This document shows, one piece after another, positions 17,676 to 29,664 of a stretch of 64,000 nucleotides of DNA (within the stretch, counting starts at the first letter, position 1; each line of letters opens with the position of its first letter). The stretch comes from Streptococcus sanguinis (GTDB lineage: Bacteria; Bacillota; Bacilli; Lactobacillales; Streptococcaceae). The notes beneath the pieces were generated by a model. It made no database searches. It worked only from the letters and a program-made list of their open reading frames with translations, and was not told the DNA's origin. The stretch covers positions 191,106 to 255,105 of the forward strand of contig NZ_CDMW01000001.1 of the NCBI RefSeq assembly GCF_001078705.1. The letters run 5' to 3'. The position numbers were made by a program, and so were the translations under genes.

Positions 17676-19430
17676 ATGAAATCACAAAGACTGGGACTTT
17701 TACGTCTCTATCGCAATCTTGATAAAATTCTGTTGCTCTTTTTCACAGTCTTTATGCTCATGGAGCTGGCCTGGGTGCCTTTCAACTCCTTTGCAGCAGA
17801 GACTCTGCTCAAGCAGACAGGCTACCTCTTCTTATCTTATACGAATGCCTTTAAAGTTCTGACTTCAAATGTCTGGGTTGGCTTGGCCTTTCTAGCACTT
17901 TTTGCAGCCAATCTCTTTGTCGCTTATTTTCAGATTGGACTGATATTTATGGGGCTCCGAAATCTTCTGGACGAGGAAGAACGAAGCGCCTTTCAGTTCA
18001 TTAAGAAAAGTTTCAAAGACAGCGGCTCGCTGATTCGCTACGCCCGGCCCAGCAAGGTTCTCTTTATCGCTCTTTATATGGGCTTTATCTTTCCCTTTCT
18101 GCGGCAAATTCTCAAAATCTACTACTTGAATAAAATTCTGATTCCAGAATTTATCGTGACCTATCTCAAGACGGCCTTATGGATGAAATTATCAATCTAT
18201 GCTTTAGGTTTTCTGCTTTTTTTGATAGCTGTCCGACTAATGTTTGCCCTGCCCAAGCTCTTTTTTGAGCATTTCCGCCTACGAGACGCGATTAGGTATA
18301 GTTTGGAGAAGACCAAAGGGCACTTGATTCGCTATACTTGGCAGCTCTTTTGGATACTGGCCAAGAGTTTTCTCTTCTTTCTTTTAAGCAGCATTCCGAT
18401 TTTAGTGTTGCAGCAGTATGCGGATGGCCAGTCCAATCAGATAGCCTTGATAGCAGCGGTTGTCAATTACTGCCTCATCAAGATGGCTTATTACTTTATG
18501 GTAGCCTACTTTCTGATTAAGTTTGTGGCTTTTCTGACGGACAGCAGACTGTCTGAGTACCGCTACAGGAAAGGCCTGCCTATCATGCGCTGGTTTATCC
18601 TTTTGGTCACTAGCTCTGTCTTTGCCCTTGAAGGCTTTGTCTATCTCAATCTGCCCTTGGAAAACGTCCCTCTGACCATCTCGCATCGTGGAGTTTCGCA
18701 GGGAAATGGTGTTCAGAATACGGTTGAGTCGCTAGAGAAAACCGCCCTGCTCAAGCCAGACTATATCGAAATGGATGTTCAGGAGACTAAGGATGGCCAG
18801 TTTGTCATGATGCACGATGCCAATCTAAAAGCCTTGGCTGGCGTTGATGCCAGACCGCAAGAGCTGACTCTGCAAGAGCTGACGGCTTTAGATATTTCAG
18901 AAAATGGACACACTGCCAAAATTTCCAGCTTTGATGCTTATCTCAAACGAGCCAATCAAATGGGCCAGAGACTCTTGATAGAAATCAAGACCAGCAGCTT
19001 GGACTCAGACGATATGATGGACCGTTTTCTGAGTCAATACGGAGCCAATATCAAGGTTTATGGCCACCAGATTCAGTCTTTGGACTATCAGGTTATTGAC
19101 AAGACAGTCCAGTATGATGAGAGTATACCGACTTTTTTTATCCTGCCCTACAATACTATTTTCCCACGAACACAGGCTTCCGGCTATACGATGGAGTACT
19201 CGACTCTTGATGAAAACTTTGTCGATAAGCTATGGACGACGGATAAGAAGCTTTATGACTGGACCATCAATGATGCAGACAGCATTGGCAAATCCTTCCG
19301 CTTGGGTGTTGATGGCATGATAACCGATGATTTGGAGCTGGTGCAGAGCTCTATCAAGGAACTGCAGAACAATCCCGACTATGCCCTGCTTTTGATGAGT
19401 AAGGCAGCAGATTTGCTTAATTTTGTGTAG
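17676..19430 (+). CDS. Membrane-bound glycerophosphoryl diester phosphodiesterase
   Basis: A 584-residue protein. Residues about 1-320 contain some eight hydrophobic segments and match the membrane domain found ahead of GDPD enzymes. The C-terminal 240 residues form a GDPD TIM barrel: the entry motif ISHRGVSQGNGVQNTVESL, then the metal ligands in YIEMDVQETKDG and the catalytic histidine in MMHDANL. GDPDs release glycerol phosphate from glycerophosphodiesters or polyglycerol-phosphate polymers; an outside-facing active site is likely but not proven. AAAGGAGG precedes the ATG. Confidence 0.9.
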   Translation: MKSQRLGLLRLYRNLDKILLLFFTVFMLMELAWVPFNSFAAETLLKQTGYLFLSYTNAFKVLTSNVWVGLAFLALFAANLFVAYFQIGLIFMGLRNLLDEEERSAFQFIKKSFKDSGSLIRYARPSKVLFIALYMGFIFPFLRQILKIYYLNKILIPEFIVTYLKTALWMKLSIYALGFLLFLIAVRLMFALPKLFFEHFRLRDAIRYSLEKTKGHLIRYTWQLFWILAKSFLFFLLSSIPILVLQQYADGQSNQIALIAAVVNYCLIKMAYYFMVAYFLIKFVAFLTDSRLSEYRYRKGLPIMRWFILLVTSSVFALEGFVYLNLPLENVPLTISHRGVSQGNGVQNTVESLEKTALLKPDYIEMDVQETKDGQFVMMHDANLKALAGVDARPQELTLQELTALDISENGHTAKISSFDAYLKRANQMGQRLLIEIKTSSLDSDDMMDRFLSQYGANIKVYGHQIQSLDYQVIDKTVQYDESIPTFFILPYNTIFPRTQASGYTMEYSTLDENFVDKLWTTDKKLYDWTINDADSIGKSFRLGVDGMITDDLELVQSSIKELQNNPDYALLLMSKAADLLNFV

Positions 19431-19460
19431 TGGATTAGTGAGGAAACGCCTATAAATCAA

Positions 19461-19489
19461 AAAAAGACTGAGATTCTTCAGTCTTTTTT
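19461..19489. terminator. Terminator after the GDPD gene
   Basis: AGACTGA pairs with TTCAGTCT, flanked by A5 and T6 runs. It may work for both converging genes. Confidence 0.85.
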
Positions 19490-19547
19490 GCTGGTTCGAG
19501 TATCTCTTGATTTATGTTTAGTCAAGAGGTAAGGTTATTTATCTTGC

Positions 19548-19847
19548 TTAAAAAGGCAATTTGCCTGCGAAAGCGCCCATTTTCTTCTGAGTGGCCTCAT
19601 CAATCTGAGCCAGCGCGTGATTCAGTGCTTGCGCAGTCATCTCTGACAGAGTCTCCAAATCTTCAGGATCCACAACGGCTGGATTGAAGTCAATGCTGAC
19701 CACCTTTTTATCGCCTGTCAGTTTAGCAACGACTAAATCTTGGGCTGATTTGCCGGTAAATTCTGTTGCAGCCAGTTCCGCTTGGCCTTTTTCCATTTGT
19801 TTTTGAAGCTTTTGTGCTTGCTTCATCATGCTTTGCATGTTCATCAT
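19548..19847 (-). CDS. YbaB/EbfC family nucleoid-associated protein
   Basis: A 99-residue DNA-binding protein of the YbaB/EbfC family, which forms small dimers and coats [23 protein letters not shown] at the start and [20 protein letters not shown] near the end are typical. The frame reaches back to 19898, but the ATG pair at 19847/19844 follows AAAGGAAAG at proper spacing and gives the family length. Confidence 0.92.
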   Translation of the reverse strand: MMNMQSMMKQAQKLQKQMEKGQAELAATEFTGKSAQDLVVAKLTGDKKVVSIDFNPAVVDPEDLETLSEMTAQALNHALAQIDEATQKKMGAFAGKLPF

Positions 19848-20016
19848 AAGATTTTCTTTCCTTTCTCTCGCAAGGGCTGAGTCCTTGGTAATCTTCACTC
19901 TTCAAATTATATCATTTTTTGGAAAAGTGGCAAGAAGAAGATTTCTAAGAGGTTTGACAAAGATTTAGCATTTATAGTAGAATGGTCATGAATCTATATA
20001 TCTAGGAGAAGACAAC

Positions 20017-20430
20017 TTGAAAAACAAGAAGATAAAAGGTTTACTGTTGGTAGTGCTCTCATCCCTCTTCATCCTAATTGGCTGTAGCGGCAGCCCAAAA
20101 ATTCAAGGAAAATGGAATGTACAGGATGCTAGCGGTGAACAAAAGACCATTGAAATAAAAGACAAGACTATCATTGTCAACGAAGAAGAGTATGAGTATA
20201 CTCAAAATGCAGTTGGTTTTAAGAATGGGGTGAGTTATTATGGCCTGACTCGGAAAGATAATGGCGGAACATTTTCTATCGTCTTTCCTGAGAAAGATAA
20301 AAACACTGCTATTATGTTAATTCCTGATTCAGACGATGACTATCTCACAGGCAGTATGCTCTTTGCTATGAACCGCAAGGAAAAGCCAGATTATAAAAAA
20401 TATGCAGAGAAATATCTCAATCTACGATAA
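20017..20430 (+). CDS. Small lipoprotein of unknown function, TTG start
   Basis: A 137-residue lipoprotein. The signal peptide ends in the lipobox LIGC with Cys23 as the lipidated residue. The mature part begins SGSPKIQGKWNVQDASGEQ and is beta-rich, in the style of lipocalin-like or DUF-type small streptococcal lipoproteins. The start is TTG at 20017, 7 nt after AGGAGA; no in-frame ATG lies upstream. I do not recognise a named family. A terminator shared with the convergent pepX follows. Confidence 0.8.
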   Translation: MKNKKIKGLLLVVLSSLFILIGCSGSPKIQGKWNVQDASGEQKTIEIKDKTIIVNEEEYEYTQNAVGFKNGVSYYGLTRKDNGGTFSIVFPEKDKNTAIMLIPDSDDDYLTGSMLFAMNRKEKPDYKKYAEKYLNLR

Positions 20431-20433
20431 AAG

Positions 20434-20461
20434 AAAAAGGCGCTGAATCTCAGCGTCTTTT
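20434..20461. terminator. Bidirectional terminator between the lipoprotein gene and pepX
   Basis: GGCGCTGA pairs with TCAGCGTC around ATC, with A5 before and T4 after. Confidence 0.8.
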
Positions 20462-20475
20462 AGGTTTTATTAAAG

Positions 20476-22758
20476 TTATTTCATGATCGGCAAATCCAGA
20501 CTAGACTGCTCCAAATCTACCGTCAGCTGATAGTCAGTCTTATCACGAAAGGTATGCTCAAAGTCTGTAGTGTAGAGGACGAGGCGCAGTTGGTCGCCTT
20601 TTTTCATTTTATAGATGGTTGGTTGCAGTTCAAAGGAAAATTCCAGCCATTGGTCAGGAGTGACTTCTTCGACAGTCAGTAGGTTGGTCCGATTTTGCAG
20701 GTTGATGAAGCCTTTGGTGATGACGCGATGAGGCGTTTCAGTATGGGGAAGTTCAACCAGATTGTCCAGCATATAGTAGCGGCCGTTATCCATGACTCTA
20801 GGCTCAATAGGCGTAGGAATCGGTGTGAGGCGCTTAGCTGGTCCGAAGTCCAGTAATTGAGCAGAAATCAGTCCCTTATCAGTGCTGGATTTGAGGCGAA
20901 GATTGAGCTGGCTCGCTCCGTTGAGAAAGAGGTCCTTTTCCAAGGTCCAGTCCAGAGTAATCTGGTTGACTTTGCCGTCAAAGAGCTCAGTCTTAAAGCT
21001 TTGGTAATTTTTAGCAAAGCGATTGTAGTCTTCTTCTGGGTATTGATTTTTGATAGATTGGCAGTTTTGGCCTAGTTGGAGCTGAAGTTTCTGCTCTTGT
21101 CCACCGAAGTCTTCCAAGGTCAGCCAGTTTTGAGCTTGGCTGTTGTCCTGCCAGATGACTGTTGGCAGCTCAAAGTCTGATTCACAACCCAGCAGTTTTT
21201 TGCTCAGCAGAGCATTGATAGACTCACGGAAGTCGATGGACTGCCAGTTGTTCATGTAAACATGGGCACCGTTATGGAAGAAAAGATGCTTTTTGATGTG
21301 GGGCGGTAAGGCTCGAAACATATTATAGACATGGAGAGGCTTGACATTCCAGTCTTGAGAGCCGTGGGTGAAGACGACTTCAGCCTTGACCTTATCTGCA
21401 TAGAGCAGGTAGTTGCGGTCATGCCAAAATTGATTGTAATCTCCGGTTTGTCGGTCTAGGTCTTTGCGCTGCTGCTCTAGGCTTCGCTGATAAGCGTCGT
21501 TGTTGCGCAGGTAGTCACCAGCCCTCAGGTTACGGGAGTAGGTCAGTTCGGTCAGAGATTCAAAATCCTCTCCTGGATAGCCGCCAGGACTTGTGACAAG
21601 GCCGTTTTCGCGGTAATAGTTGTACCAAGAAGAAATCCCGGCTTCAGCGATAATGACTTCCAACCCATCTACACCGGTTGTTGCCAGTCCGTTGGACATG
21701 GTGCCCAGATAGGAGATACCGGTCGTAGCCACTTTTCCGTTGGACCAAGTGGCCTTGATTTCTCGTTGGCGGGTGTGATCGGTGAAGGCTCGGCAGCGGC
21801 CGTTGAGCCAGTCAATAACGTTCTTATAAGCCTCGATCTGCTGATAGTCGCCGCTGGTCATCAGTCCTTCAGAGTCTTTAGTTCCTACGCCAGACACATA
21901 GAGATTGGCAAAGCCGCGGGGCAGCAAGTAATCATTGAGCGTGTAGGTGCCTATATGACCCAATCTTTCCTCGGCTTCAGAGACTTCTTGAGCAGGAGCC
22001 AGCGAATCCAGTTGGAGCAATTTGAGCTCAGGATCTTGGACTGTGATTTGATAGGGTTCTTTTTTTGCTAAGTCCACATTCATATCATGGAGAGCCTTGT
22101 CGCTGGCAGGGTCATTGGTTCCTTGATGATAAGGAGAAGCGGTCATAACTGCAGGAATTTGTCCTTGATAGCGTGGCCGGATAATGCTGACCTTGATGAG
22201 GTCTGGACGGCCGTCTCGATCAGTATCCACACGTGATTCCACATAGACTACCTCACGGATAGCATCATGACTGGTAAAAGTTGCCAGACTCTTGCCGTTG
22301 AAGTAGTGGTGGGTATTGTCCTCAGGAATCAAACCCTCGCTGACTAGCTTATCAACTAAGAGGTTGCCATTTTTTGTCCGAGTGTTGAGCAGCTGGTAGA
22401 GATTTTCCAACAAGTCTCCAAATGTAATGGGAAATCCTGTTTCTTTGCGAACGGCCTCAACATCTGTAAAATCAATAAAGGGCGAGAACTCAAGCAGCTG
22501 AAAGGCCACAGTGTAAAAGATAGGAGCTGTCAGTTCTCTGTCAGACTGGAAAAAGCTCAGTAGGTCTGTTTGGCTGTCAGCAGCCCAGGATTTCAAGGGA
22601 TAATCTGTATTTTTATAAGTGAAAAAGCTGGTGCGGAGAAAATCTTCAAGATTTTCCTTGTCAGAGCGATTGCTGTCATAAAAAAAGCCTAATTCAGCTA
22701 ATTCTATCAACATATTTTCCCGTTTCGTTCTTGCATAACTATACTGATTAAAACGCAT
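20476..22758 (-). CDS. pepX: Xaa-Pro dipeptidyl-peptidase PepX
   Basis: A 760-residue serine exopeptidase of family S15 that removes X-Pro dipeptides from peptides such as casein or salivary proline-rich fragments. The nucleophile motif is GISYLG, followed by [20 protein letters not shown]. The later [17 protein letters not shown] contains the expected acidic residue and HNGAHVYMN the catalytic histidine. Length equals the lactococcal and streptococcal enzymes. It diverges from the aquaporin gene with 104 bp between, the same pairing as pepX and gla in lactococci. Confidence 0.97.
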   Translation of the reverse strand: MRFNQYSYARTKRENMLIELAELGFFYDSNRSDKENLEDFLRTSFFTYKNTDYPLKSWAADSQTDLLSFFQSDRELTAPIFYTVAFQLLEFSPFIDFTDVEAVRKETGFPITFGDLLENLYQLLNTRTKNGNLLVDKLVSEGLIPEDNTHHYFNGKSLATFTSHDAIREVVYVESRVDTDRDGRPDLIKVSIIRPRYQGQIPAVMTASPYHQGTNDPASDKALHDMNVDLAKKEPYQITVQDPELKLLQLDSLAPAQEVSEAEERLGHIGTYTLNDYLLPRGFANLYVSGVGTKDSEGLMTSGDYQQIEAYKNVIDWLNGRCRAFTDHTRQREIKATWSNGKVATTGISYLGTMSNGLATTGVDGLEVIIAEAGISSWYNYYRENGLVTSPGGYPGEDFESLTELTYSRNLRAGDYLRNNDAYQRSLEQQRKDLDRQTGDYNQFWHDRNYLLYADKVKAEVVFTHGSQDWNVKPLHVYNMFRALPPHIKKHLFFHNGAHVYMNNWQSIDFRESINALLSKKLLGCESDFELPTVIWQDNSQAQNWLTLEDFGGQEQKLQLQLGQNCQSIKNQYPEEDYNRFAKNYQSFKTELFDGKVNQITLDWTLEKDLFLNGASQLNLRLKSSTDKGLISAQLLDFGPAKRLTPIPTPIEPRVMDNGRYYMLDNLVELPHTETPHRVITKGFINLQNRTNLLTVEEVTPDQWLEFSFELQPTIYKMKKGDQLRLVLYTTDFEHTFRDKTDYQLTVDLEQSSLDLPIMK

Positions 22759-22862
22759 ATTCTTCCCTCTTTTTCTTATTTTTATTAAAAATGACCTTTA
22801 CATTATCCATTATACTTGATAAAATAGACTTTGTCTAAAAAATATTTAAGGAGTATCACTAA

Positions 22863-23768
22863 ATGGATTTCGAATGGGTCGTTAAATACGCCACAGAATT
22901 TTTAGGAACAGCTATTCTCATTGTCTTGGGGAACGGAGCTGTTGCCAACGTTGAATTAAAAGGAACTAAGGGACATCAGAGCGGTTGGTTAGTCATCGCT
23001 GTCGGTTACGGTATGGGGGTTATGATTCCAGCTTTGATGTTCGGTAATGTGTCCGGTAACCATATCAACCCTGCCTTTACTTTGGGACTGGCTGTCAGCG
23101 GTTATTTCCCTTGGGCACAGGTTGCGCCATACATTGCAGCGCAGCTTTTAGGAGCTATTTTCGGACAGGCCTTGGTCGTTGCGACTCATCGCCCTTACTA
23201 TTTGGGAACAGAAAATCCTAATAATATTTTGGGTACTTTCTCTACCATCTCTAGTCTAGACCATGGCACGCCTGAATCACGTAAAGCAGCCTTGTTCAAT
23301 GGTTTTATCAATGAATTTGTTGGTTCTTTTGTTCTTTTCTTTGCTGCTATGGGCTTGACCAAGAACTTCTTTGGAGCAGAATTGTTGAGCAAAGCTGAAG
23401 CAACTATCAATTCGCAAGCTGCTCAGATGGCAGCACAAGGGACTTCAGTTCCTAAAGAACAGATTGCTGCTGCAATATCTCAGGCTAAAGATCAAGTTGC
23501 ACCATTCCAAGTTGGTAGCCTTTCAGTCGCTCACTTGGCACTTGGTTTCTTGGTAATGGCTTTGGTAACCTCTCTGGGAGGCCCTACTGGACCAGGACTG
23601 AACCCAGCTCGTGACCTTGGACCTCGTATCCTCCACTTCATCCTGCCAGAATCTGTTTTGGGAAAACACAAGGGTGATTCAAAATGGTGGTATTCTTGGG
23701 TTCCAGTTGTGGCACCAATTCTTGCAGGTATCACAGCGGTCCTCTTGTTTAAAACAATCTATGGATAA
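22863..23768 (+). CDS. gla: Glycerol-permeable aquaporin (Gla/GlpF2-like MIP channel)
   Basis: A 301-residue major intrinsic protein with six membrane helices and two half-helices carrying NPA boxes: NHINPAFTLG and GLNPARDLG. It resembles lactococcal Gla, which conducts both water and glycerol, and lies beside pepX as there. About 50 extra residues (around positions 175-220, alanine- and glutamine-rich, with AAQMAAQGTSVPKEQIAAA) are inserted between helices 4 and 5. AAGGAG precedes the ATG. A terminator follows. Confidence 0.92.
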   Translation: MDFEWVVKYATEFLGTAILIVLGNGAVANVELKGTKGHQSGWLVIAVGYGMGVMIPALMFGNVSGNHINPAFTLGLAVSGYFPWAQVAPYIAAQLLGAIFGQALVVATHRPYYLGTENPNNILGTFSTISSLDHGTPESRKAALFNGFINEFVGSFVLFFAAMGLTKNFFGAELLSKAEATINSQAAQMAAQGTSVPKEQIAAAISQAKDQVAPFQVGSLSVAHLALGFLVMALVTSLGGPTGPGLNPARDLGPRILHFILPESVLGKHKGDSKWWYSWVPVVAPILAGITAVLLFKTIYG

Positions 23769-23780
23769 GCACATAAGATC

Positions 23781-23810
23781 AGAGTTGGGGGATTTCCCCA
23801 GCTCTTTTTT
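23781..23810 (+). terminator. Terminator after the aquaporin gene
   Basis: AGAGTTGGGGGA pairs with TCCCCAGCTCT and is followed by T6. Confidence 0.85.
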
Positions 23811-23952
23811 GAAGGCTAGAGAAGGTCAAGAGGAAAATACAAGTTTGGCAATTTTATATTTTTTCACTATCTCTAAGGTTCATTGCTCAGACCGTTTACC
23901 AATAAATCCAAGGCCTTCTTGTTTTAAAAATTGTTTATTTGCGCATAATTTC

Positions 23953-23981
23953 TTGTCAAAAAGATGAAAATCCATTACAAT
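23953..23981 (+). promoter_or_regulatory. Promoter of cppA
   Basis: TTGTCA (23953-23958) and TACAAT (23976-23981) are 17 bp apart, 19 bp before the start codon. Confidence 0.75.
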
Positions 23982-24000
23982 AAAATGGTTTGGAGGAATT

Positions 24001-24735
24001 ATGAGCGCGAATCATATTATTAGAATTATCCCTGTATTAAAGATAAATAACCGTCATTTAAACCAAGAATTTTTCGTAAAACAGCTGGGCATGAAGGCCC
24101 TTTTAGAGGAAGCTGCTCTTCTATCATTGGGCGATCAGACCAAGACTGAGAAACTGCAGCTGGAAGAATCGCCCAGTATGCGGTCGCGGCGAGTCAAAGG
24201 TCCTAAAAAATTAGCCAGAATCGTTGTCAAGGTTGCAGACGCTAAAGAAATCGAGTCTCTATTGGCTCAAAAGCCTGCTTGGACAAAGCTGTATCAAGGA
24301 GAGAAAGGCTATGCTTTTGAAGCCCTGTCGCCAGAAGGAGACCTAGTTCTCCTGCATGCAGAAGAGAATAGAGCAAATCTGCAAGAGGTCACGGCGGTGT
24401 CTGAATTTGAAATGCAAGAGGACTTCATCGGTCTTAGCCAATTTGAGATAGAGACGGTAGAAATTCGTGTGCCTGATGCCAATGCAGCCCAAGAATTTTA
24501 CAGCAAGATTGAAAATGCGCTGGATTTCCTGATCTTTACAGAAGCAGAGGGACAAGACTTGCAGGCAGACAATGCCCTAACTTGGGACTTGACCATGCTC
24601 AAAGCTCAGGTCAATCGTTTAGAAACCGCTGCGCTGCGTCCTTTCTTTGAAGGACGCGAGGTCTTTGTACCCAAGTCAGATAAGTTCCTGCTGAGTCAGG
24701 ATTCTAGCAAGATTGAATTGTGGTTTGAAGCATGA
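24001..24735 (+). CDS. cppA: CppA family protein (glyoxalase-fold)
   Basis: A 244-residue protein matching streptococcal CppA, with an N-terminal glyoxalase/bleomycin-resistance-like half (about residues 5-115, IIPVLKINNRHLNQEFFVK) and a C-terminal CppA domain (FIGLSQFEIETVEIRVPDA onward). CppA was originally described as a putative complement C3-degrading proteinase in S. pneumoniae; no protease motif is visible here and the fold suggests a different or unknown activity. GGAGG precedes the ATG. The next gene overlaps it by 4 nt. Confidence 0.85.
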   Translation: MSANHIIRIIPVLKINNRHLNQEFFVKQLGMKALLEEAALLSLGDQTKTEKLQLEESPSMRSRRVKGPKKLARIVVKVADAKEIESLLAQKPAWTKLYQGEKGYAFEALSPEGDLVLLHAEENRANLQEVTAVSEFEMQEDFIGLSQFEIETVEIRVPDANAAQEFYSKIENALDFLIFTEAEGQDLQADNALTWDLTMLKAQVNRLETAALRPFFEGREVFVPKSDKFLLSQDSSKIELWFEA

Positions 24736-25667
24736 CTCTAGAAAAAATCATCAGTAAAATCCAAGAACAGCTGAAAGACGGTATCTATCCCGGTGCTAGT
24801 CTGGCCTTGTATCAAGCTGGCCGGTGGCAGGAATTCTACTTTGGTCTAGCTAATCCGGAAGAAAAAAAGGCCACTCAAGCGGGTTTGGTCTATGACTTGG
24901 CTAGCGTCAGCAAGGTGGTCGGAGTTGGCACTCTGGCAGCCTTTTTGTATGAGCAGGGCAAGCTGGAGCTGGATTTGCCCTTGCAGCATTACTATTCTGC
25001 CTTCCATCGAGAAGATGTGACCTTGCGTCAGCTCTTGACCCACACATCTGGGCTGGATCCCTTTATTCCCAATCGTGATCAGCTGGCAGCTCCTGAGTTG
25101 AAAGCAGCGCTTAATCATTTGACGGTGCTTGAAGATAAGACCTTTCGCTATACGGATGTGAATTTTCTGCTCTTGGGCTTTATGTTGGAAGAGATCCACG
25201 GTCAGGCCTTGGATCAGATTTTTCAAAGTCAGATTTTCCAGCCTTGGGGTTTGTCTGAGACTGGTTTTGGACCAGTTTTAGGAGCTGTGCCGACCGTTCG
25301 CGGTGTCCAGGATGGTCAGGTTCATGATCCCAAGGCGCGTGTGCTGGGTGTCCATGCTGGCAGTGCTGGCTTATTTTCCACTCTCAAGGATTTGGAAATA
25401 TTTCTGGAACATTATCTGCAGGATGATTTTGCGGCCAATCTGACCCAGAATTTTTCCAAGGAGCCAGGCAAAAGACGAAGTCTAGCCTGGAATCTGGAGG
25501 GCAGCTGGCTGGATCACACTGGCTACACGGGTACCTTTATCATGTATAATCGTAAGGAACAAAAGGCGGCTATTTTCCTGTCCAACCGGACCTATGAAAA
25601 AGACGAGCGGGCTCAATGGATCTTAGATCGTAACCAGCTGATGGACCTGATAAGAATAGAACTTTAA
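24732..25667 (+). CDS. Beta-lactamase-like serine hydrolase
   Basis: A 311-residue enzyme of the class C beta-lactamase/penicillin-binding superfamily. The catalytic SxxK motif is SVSK (about residues 58-61), the second motif is YTDVN, and the third is HTGYTG. No signal peptide is visible, so it is probably cytoplasmic, like other esterase- or peptidase-type members. It overlaps cppA by 4 nt (ATGA), so the two are translated together. The substrate is unknown. Confidence 0.85.
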   Translation: MTLEKIISKIQEQLKDGIYPGASLALYQAGRWQEFYFGLANPEEKKATQAGLVYDLASVSKVVGVGTLAAFLYEQGKLELDLPLQHYYSAFHREDVTLRQLLTHTSGLDPFIPNRDQLAAPELKAALNHLTVLEDKTFRYTDVNFLLLGFMLEEIHGQALDQIFQSQIFQPWGLSETGFGPVLGAVPTVRGVQDGQVHDPKARVLGVHAGSAGLFSTLKDLEIFLEHYLQDDFAANLTQNFSKEPGKRRSLAWNLEGSWLDHTGYTGTFIMYNRKEQKAAIFLSNRTYEKDERAQWILDRNQLMDLIRIEL

Positions 25668-25670
25668 AAG

Positions 25671-25697
25671 ACTCCGGCTGCAAGCCCCGGAGTTTTA
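25671..25697 (+). terminator. Terminator after the serine hydrolase
   Basis: ACTCCGG pairs with CCGGAGT around a 9-nt loop and is followed by TTTATC. Confidence 0.8.
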
Positions 25698-25817
25698 TCG
25701 TATCTGCCTATATAAATATCGGTCTCTAACCCCAGTGATTTTCTCTTAATAAAAATCGCTTTTTTTGCCAAAGTATATTAAAATAAGATAGAGAGAATCT
25801 ACAGACAAGAGAAGAAT

Positions 25818-26696
25818 ATGACAAAAGAAATCGGTGTCGGCAAGGCACACAGTAAAATTATTTTAATGGGAGAGCATTCGGTGGTCTACGGCTATCCGGC
25901 CATTTCCCTGCCTCTTAATCGTATTGAAGTGACCTGTCAGGTCTTTCCGTCTGAGCGGGCCTGGACCCTCTACGCCGAGGATACGCTATCTATGGCTGTC
26001 TTTGCCTGTCTAGAACATCTCGGTCGGCAAGGGGCTAAGATTCGCTGTCAGGTGGAGTCCATGGTCCCTGAGAAGAGGGGAATGGGTTCTTCAGCCGCAG
26101 TCAGTATTGCGGCCATTCGGGCGGTCTTTGACTACTTTGAGGAGGAACTGGATGACCAAACACTGGAGATTCTAGCCAATCGGGCGGAGATGATTGCCCA
26201 TATGAATCCCAGCGGCCTTGATGCCAAGACCTGCCTCAGCGATGTAGCTATAAAGTTCATTCGCAACTTTGGTTTCAGTGAAATTGAGCTGGATCTGGAT
26301 GCCTTTTTAGTGATTGCAGATACGGGCATTCACGGTCATACCCGCGAAGCCATCCGTGCTGTAGAAAGTCAGGGTCAAAAGGCTCTGCCTTTGTTGCAGG
26401 AATTGGGGAATTTAACGAAAATTCTTGAGAAGGCTATTTCTATCAAGGACCTTATGACAATGGGTCAAGCTATGACCAAGGCTCACGAGAAGTTAGCCAA
26501 GCTAGGAGTGTCTTGCCAGAAAGCAGATGAGCTGGTATCGGAAGCTCTTGAAAACGGAGCTTTGGGAGCTAAAATGAGCGGCGGCGGTCTGGGTGGCTGT
26601 GTCATTGCTCTTGTAGGAGAAAAAAGTCAGGCGGAGGCCTTAGCCGCCTTATTGAGAGAGAAAGGGGCCATTAACACATGGATCGAAAGCCTGTAA
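25818..26696 (+). CDS. mvaK1: Mevalonate kinase
   Basis: A 292-residue GHMP kinase that phosphorylates mevalonate, the first of three kinase/decarboxylase steps to isopentenyl diphosphate. Signatures are KAHSKIILMGEHSVVYG at the N-terminus, the ATP loop PEKRGMGSSAAVSIA and the late glycine motif KMSGGGLGGC. It heads the operon mvaK1-mvaD-mvaK2-fni; mvaD overlaps by 19 nt. The order is that of pneumococci and enterococci. Confidence 0.97.
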   Translation: MTKEIGVGKAHSKIILMGEHSVVYGYPAISLPLNRIEVTCQVFPSERAWTLYAEDTLSMAVFACLEHLGRQGAKIRCQVESMVPEKRGMGSSAAVSIAAIRAVFDYFEEELDDQTLEILANRAEMIAHMNPSGLDAKTCLSDVAIKFIRNFGFSEIELDLDAFLVIADTGIHGHTREAIRAVESQGQKALPLLQELGNLTKILEKAISIKDLMTMGQAMTKAHEKLAKLGVSCQKADELVSEALENGALGAKMSGGGLGGCVIALVGEKSQAEALAALLREKGAINTWIESL

Positions 26697-27614
26697 GTGT
26701 CAAATCCTATGCCAATATTGCAATTGTCAAATATTGGGGGAAGAAAGATGCAGAAAAGATGATTCCGTCTACCAGCAGTATCTCACTGACACTGGAAAAT
26801 ATGTATACCGAGACGCAACTAAGTCCTTTGCCGGATACAGCGACTGGAGATGAGTTTTATATTGACGGTCAGCTGCAAAGCCCGACAGAACATGCCAAAA
26901 TCAGTAAGATTATTGACCGTTTCCGCTCTCCAGAAGATGCTTTTGTCCGCGTTGATACCAGCAATAATATGCCAACAGCAGCTGGTCTGTCGTCCAGTTC
27001 CAGCGGTCTGTCAGCCCTAGTCAAGGCATGCAATGCTTATTTTCAGACCGGCTATCAGACGCAAGAGCTGGCTCAGCTGGCTAAGTTTGCTTCAGGGTCG
27101 TCTGCTCGGTCTTTCTTTGGTCCGCTAGCGGCCTGGGATAAGGACAGCGGGGCCGTCTATCCAGTCAAGACAGATTTGAAATTAGCCATGATTATGCTAG
27201 TTCTGCACGATGAGAAAAAGCCCATTTCCAGCCGTGACGGTATGGAGCTCTGTGCTAAAACTTCCACGATTTTCCCAGATTGGATTACCCAGTCTGCCTT
27301 GGATTATCAGGCTATGCTGGGTTATTTACGGGACAATGATTTTGCCAAGGTGGGCCAGCTGACGGAAGAAAATGCTCTTCGGATGCATGCTACGACAGAA
27401 AAAGCTTATCCGCCCTTTTCTTATCTGACAGAGGAGTCTTACCAAGCTATGGATGCTGTCAGAAAGCTGCGGGAGCAGGGCGAACGTTGCTACTTTACCA
27501 TGGACGCAGGGCCCAATGTCAAGGTACTCTGCCTGGAGGAAGACCTAGACCATCTGGTTGCTATATTTGAGAAGGACTACCGGCTTATCGTCTCCAAAAC
27601 AAAGGACTTGTCAG

Positions 27615-27625
<11 letters not shown>
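26678..27625 (+). CDS. mvaD: Diphosphomevalonate decarboxylase
   Basis: A 315-residue GHMP-fold enzyme that converts diphosphomevalonate to isopentenyl diphosphate with loss of carbon dioxide. SYANIAIVKYWGKKDAEKMI at the start and TAAGLSSSSSGLSAL in the phosphate loop are diagnostic. The start lies inside mvaK1 and the end inside mvaK2, so translation is coupled along the operon. Confidence 0.97.
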
Positions 27626-29622
<1,997 letters not shown>

Positions 29623-29639
29623 ATAGCATAAAGACATAC

Positions 29640-29664
29640 AAAAAAGGCCATCAATGGCCTTTTT
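29640..29664. terminator. Bidirectional terminator between the two mevalonate operons
   Basis: AAAAAGGCCAT pairs perfectly with ATGGCCTTTTT around CA. It lies between the converging fni and mvaA. Confidence 0.9.
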
